Below, piece after piece: positions 23,740-25,588 of a DNA stretch of 25,588 nucleotides. This DNA is from Clostridiales bacterium. GTDB lineage: Bacteria > Bacillota > Clostridia > Oscillospirales > Oscillospiraceae. The position numbers were made by a program, and so were the translations under genes. The notes below the pieces were generated by a model. That model was given only the letters and a program-made list of their open reading frames with translations. It made no database searches and was not told the origin of the DNA. Each line of letters starts with the position of its first letter. Positions within the stretch are counted from its first letter, which is position 1. Where the stretch lies: contig DYBL01000097.1 in the NCBI GenBank assembly GCA_019418625.1, positions 1 to 25,588 of the forward strand, written 5' to 3'.

Positions 23740-25014
23740 ATGTCAAATTGCGCCATCGTAGGCATCAACTGGGGCGACGAGGGCAAGGGCCGCATGGTGG
23801 ATCTGCTCACCAGCGACTATGACGTGGTCGTCCGCTACCAGGGCGGCGGCAACGCCGGCCACACCGTGGTCAACGAGCTGGGCAAGTTTGCCCTGCATCT
23901 GCTGCCCTCCGGCATCTTCCGCAAGGGCGTGGTCAACATCCTGGGCAACGGCGTGGCGCTGGACTGCGAGAGCCTGTGGACCGAGATGCAGGACGTTGTC
24001 TCCAAGGGCGTGTCCATCACCCCCGAGAACCTGAAGATCAGCGACCGGGCCTCTTTGCTGCTGCCCTGGCACCGGGATCTGGACGGTCTGGAGGAGGCGC
24101 GCCTGGCCGACAAGAAGTACGGCTCCACCAAGCAGGGCATCGCGCCTTTCTATTCTGACAAGTACCAGAAAAAGACCGTCATGGCCGGCGAGCTGCTCTA
24201 TCCCGAAAAGCTCTGGGAGCACCTGGAGGGCATTCTGGAGTGGAAGAACCTGATCCTCACGAAGGTATACGGCGCCAAGCCCTACACCATGGAGGACCTG
24301 AAGGCCTGGGTGGCGGACTACGGCGAGAAGATCAAGCCCTTCATCTGCGACACCGGCGCTTTCCTGCGTGAGGCCAACAAGGCCGGCAAGTCCATCCTCT
24401 TTGAGGCCCAGCTGGGCTCTTTGCGTGACCTGGACTACGGCATCTATCCCATGACCACCTCCTCCAACGCCATCGCCGCCTATGCCCCCGTGGGCTCCGG
24501 CTATCCCGAGGCCAAGATCGAGAAGGTCGTGGGCGTGGTGAAGGCCTACTCCTCCTGCGTGGGCGAGGGCCCCTTCACCTGTGAGTGGTTCGGCGAGGAG
24601 GCCGAGCAGCTGCGCTCCGCCGGCGGCGAGTACGGCGCCAAGACCGGCCGTCCCCGCCGGGTGGGTCCCATCGACCTGGTCGCCACCCGCTACGGCGTGC
24701 AGTGCCAGGGCGCCACGGACATCGCCCTGACCAAGCTGGACGTGCTCAGCTACATGGACGAGATCCCCATCTGCGCGCATTACACTCTCAATGGCGAGCA
24801 GATCGATTACTTCCCCTTCCCCGCTGTGCTGCCCGACGCCAAGCCCGTGTGGGAGTCCATGCCCGGCTGGAAGTGCGACATCTCCGGCGTGCGCAAGTGG
24901 GAGGATCTGCCCCAGGCCGCCCGTGACTATGTGGAGTATGTGGAAAAGGCCATCGGCTGCCCCATCACCTACGTGTCCGTGGGCGCCGAGCGGGAAGCCA
25001 TCATCCTGCGGTAA
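23740..25014 (+). CDS. purA: Adenylosuccinate synthetase, divergent subtype
   Basis: PurA joins IMP and aspartate using GTP, the first committed step to AMP. The 424-residue product has the full length, the P-loop motif NWGDEGKG (Asn replaces the common Gln), GGGNAGHTV, and ATDIALTKLDVL near the base-recognition region. It departs from the textbook enzyme at the IMP loop, reading YGSTKQGIAPFYSDKYQKK where most enzymes have GTTGRGIGP followed by an RR pair. I recall similar sequences in other gut Clostridia, so it is probably a functional subfamily. The start at 23740 has GGGAGG 9 nt upstream; a longer in-frame start at 23680 overlaps the leader hairpin and is unlikely. purB follows after 117 bp. 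Confidence 0.95.
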   Translation: MSNCAIVGINWGDEGKGRMVDLLTSDYDVVVRYQGGGNAGHTVVNELGKFALHLLPSGIFRKGVVNILGNGVALDCESLWTEMQDVVSKGVSITPENLKISDRASLLLPWHRDLDGLEEARLADKKYGSTKQGIAPFYSDKYQKKTVMAGELLYPEKLWEHLEGILEWKNLILTKVYGAKPYTMEDLKAWVADYGEKIKPFICDTGAFLREANKAGKSILFEAQLGSLRDLDYGIYPMTTSSNAIAAYAPVGSGYPEAKIEKVVGVVKAYSSCVGEGPFTCEWFGEEAEQLRSAGGEYGAKTGRPRRVGPIDLVATRYGVQCQGATDIALTKLDVLSYMDEIPICAHYTLNGEQIDYFPFPAVLPDAKPVWESMPGWKCDISGVRKWEDLPQAARDYVEYVEKAIGCPITYVSVGAEREAIILR

Positions 25015-25020
25015 TGATTC

Positions 25021-25105
25021 GAGGGGGAGCACCCCTCACCGAAGCTTCGCCTCCGGCGAAACCGACGATCCCTTCGGAGGCACCCACCCGGGTGCCTCCT
25101 TATTT
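25021..25105 (+). terminator. Three-hairpin purA-purB intergenic region ending in an intrinsic terminator
   Basis: Three hairpins follow one another: GAGGGG/CCCCTC (25021-25037), TTCGCC-TCC-GGCGAA (25046-25060), and a 10-bp GGAGGCACCC-ACCC-GGGTGCCTCC (25076-25099) followed by TTATTTG. The last is terminator-like but with a broken U-tract, so purB is probably expressed partly by read-through. No separate purB promoter is clear. Confidence 0.6.
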
Positions 25106-25131
25106 GTGAACGGAAGAAAGGTGGCATTGCC

Positions 25132-25588
25132 ATGTCCAAAGACCGCTACGAATCCCCCCTGGCGTCCCGGTACGCCTCCGCGTTCATGCTGCATCTGTTC
25201 TCCCCCGACATGCGCTTCCAGACCTGGCGGCGCCTGTGGGTGGCCCTGGCCCGGGCGGAGCACAACCTGGGACTCCCTATCACCGCCGAGCAGGTGGCAG
25301 AGCTGGAGGCCCACATCACCGACATCGACTACGAGACCGCTGCCGCCCGGGAAAAAGAGGTCCGCCACGACGTGATGGCCCACGTCTATACCTACGGCAA
25401 GGCCGCGCCCGGTGCCGCGGGCAGCATCCACCTGGGCGCCACCAGCTGCTATGTGACCGACAATGCCGACCTCATCATCTACCGCCAGGGCCTCCAGTAC
25501 CTGCGGGGTCAGCTTTTGGCGGTGGTAGCCAACCTCAGCCGCTTTGCCGAAGTCTACAAGGCCACTCCCACCCTGGGCTACACCCACT
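25132..25588 (+). CDS. purB: Adenylosuccinate lyase, C-terminus cut by window edge
   Basis: PurB removes fumarate from adenylosuccinate and from SAICAR in AMP synthesis and de novo purine synthesis. Only the first 152 codons are present. They read YESPLASRYAS, MRFQTWRRLWVALARAE, RHDVMAHVYTYG and SIHLGATSCYVTDNADLI, the last being the conserved substrate loop with the Thr-Ser pair. This segment looks much more like animal ADSL than the short Bacillus-type PurB. AAAGGTGG lies 8 nt before the ATG at 25132. Its position directly after purA makes a pathway pair that performs consecutive reactions from IMP to AMP. Confidence 0.95.
   Translation, partial: MSKDRYESPLASRYASAFMLHLFSPDMRFQTWRRLWVALARAEHNLGLPITAEQVAELEAHITDIDYETAAAREKEVRHDVMAHVYTYGKAAPGAAGSIHLGATSCYVTDNADLIIYRQGLQYLRGQLLAVVANLSRFAEVYKATPTLGYTH

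Overview
The window is GC-rich, low-repeat DNA that reads as chromosome of an anaerobic Gram-positive gut bacterium. My best guess is the Oscillospirales (Flavonifractor/Lawsonibacter-like). The basis is a canonical T-box leader, AGGAGG-type ribosome sites, TTGACA/TATAAT promoters, lipoboxes, an SLC1-type symporter next to a threonine deaminase, a sigma-54 type promoter, and GC-ending codon use that opens long meaningless antisense frames. The genus is inference. I see no insertion sequence, phage gene, tRNA, rRNA or CRISPR array. The first gene (M24 peptidase) and the last (purB) are cut by the window edges.

Layout. (1) 1-2848, minus: pyrG (CTP synthase) followed by an M24 aminopeptidase P-like gene. 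The last 78 bp of pyrG occur a second time just downstream. pyrG has its own promoter and a leader of about 220 nt with an intrinsic-terminator-like hairpin. (2) 3166-10304, plus: two paralogous ABC uptake operons of the TrpXYZ type. The first is lipoprotein, permease, ATPase, with a strong promoter and a hairpin-rich leader. The second is lipoprotein, FAH-family hydrolase, permease, ATPase, with a perfect consensus promoter, a T-box whose specifier reads UGG (Trp), and a 17-codon reading frame after the T-box terminator. (3) 10411-13117, minus: threonine ammonia-lyase and an SLC1-family amino acid symporter, a likely threonine/serine uptake and deamination operon. (4) 13254-15344, minus: a MoxR AAA+ ATPase and CoxE-like VWA protein pair. 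(5) 15382-17737, plus: a sigma-54 type promoter, then a class III CoA-transferase and an HMG-CoA lyase. (6) 17818-18684, plus: a pyridoxal kinase. (7) 18762-23564, minus: DUF1846 protein, Tex, an unknown membrane-anchored or secreted protein and a small HExxH metalloprotein. (8) 23643-25588, plus: purA and the start of purB.

The genes centre on amino acid uptake and catabolism (Trp transport, Thr/Ser deamination, a possible hydroxymethylglutarate-to-acetyl-CoA route, PLP supply) and nucleotide synthesis (pyrG, purA, purB). The gaps longer than 300 bp are 2849-3307 (divergent promoters and both leaders), 6147-6655 (terminator, promoter, T-box, leader frame) and 12944-13253 (promoter only). The observations most worth following are the pyrG 3'-end duplication, the pyrG leader attenuator, the Trp T-box with its Trp-containing mini-ORF, the sigma-54 promoter on the CoA-transferase/HMG-CoA lyase pair, and a hairpin that separates an ideal Shine-Dalgarno from the symporter start codon.
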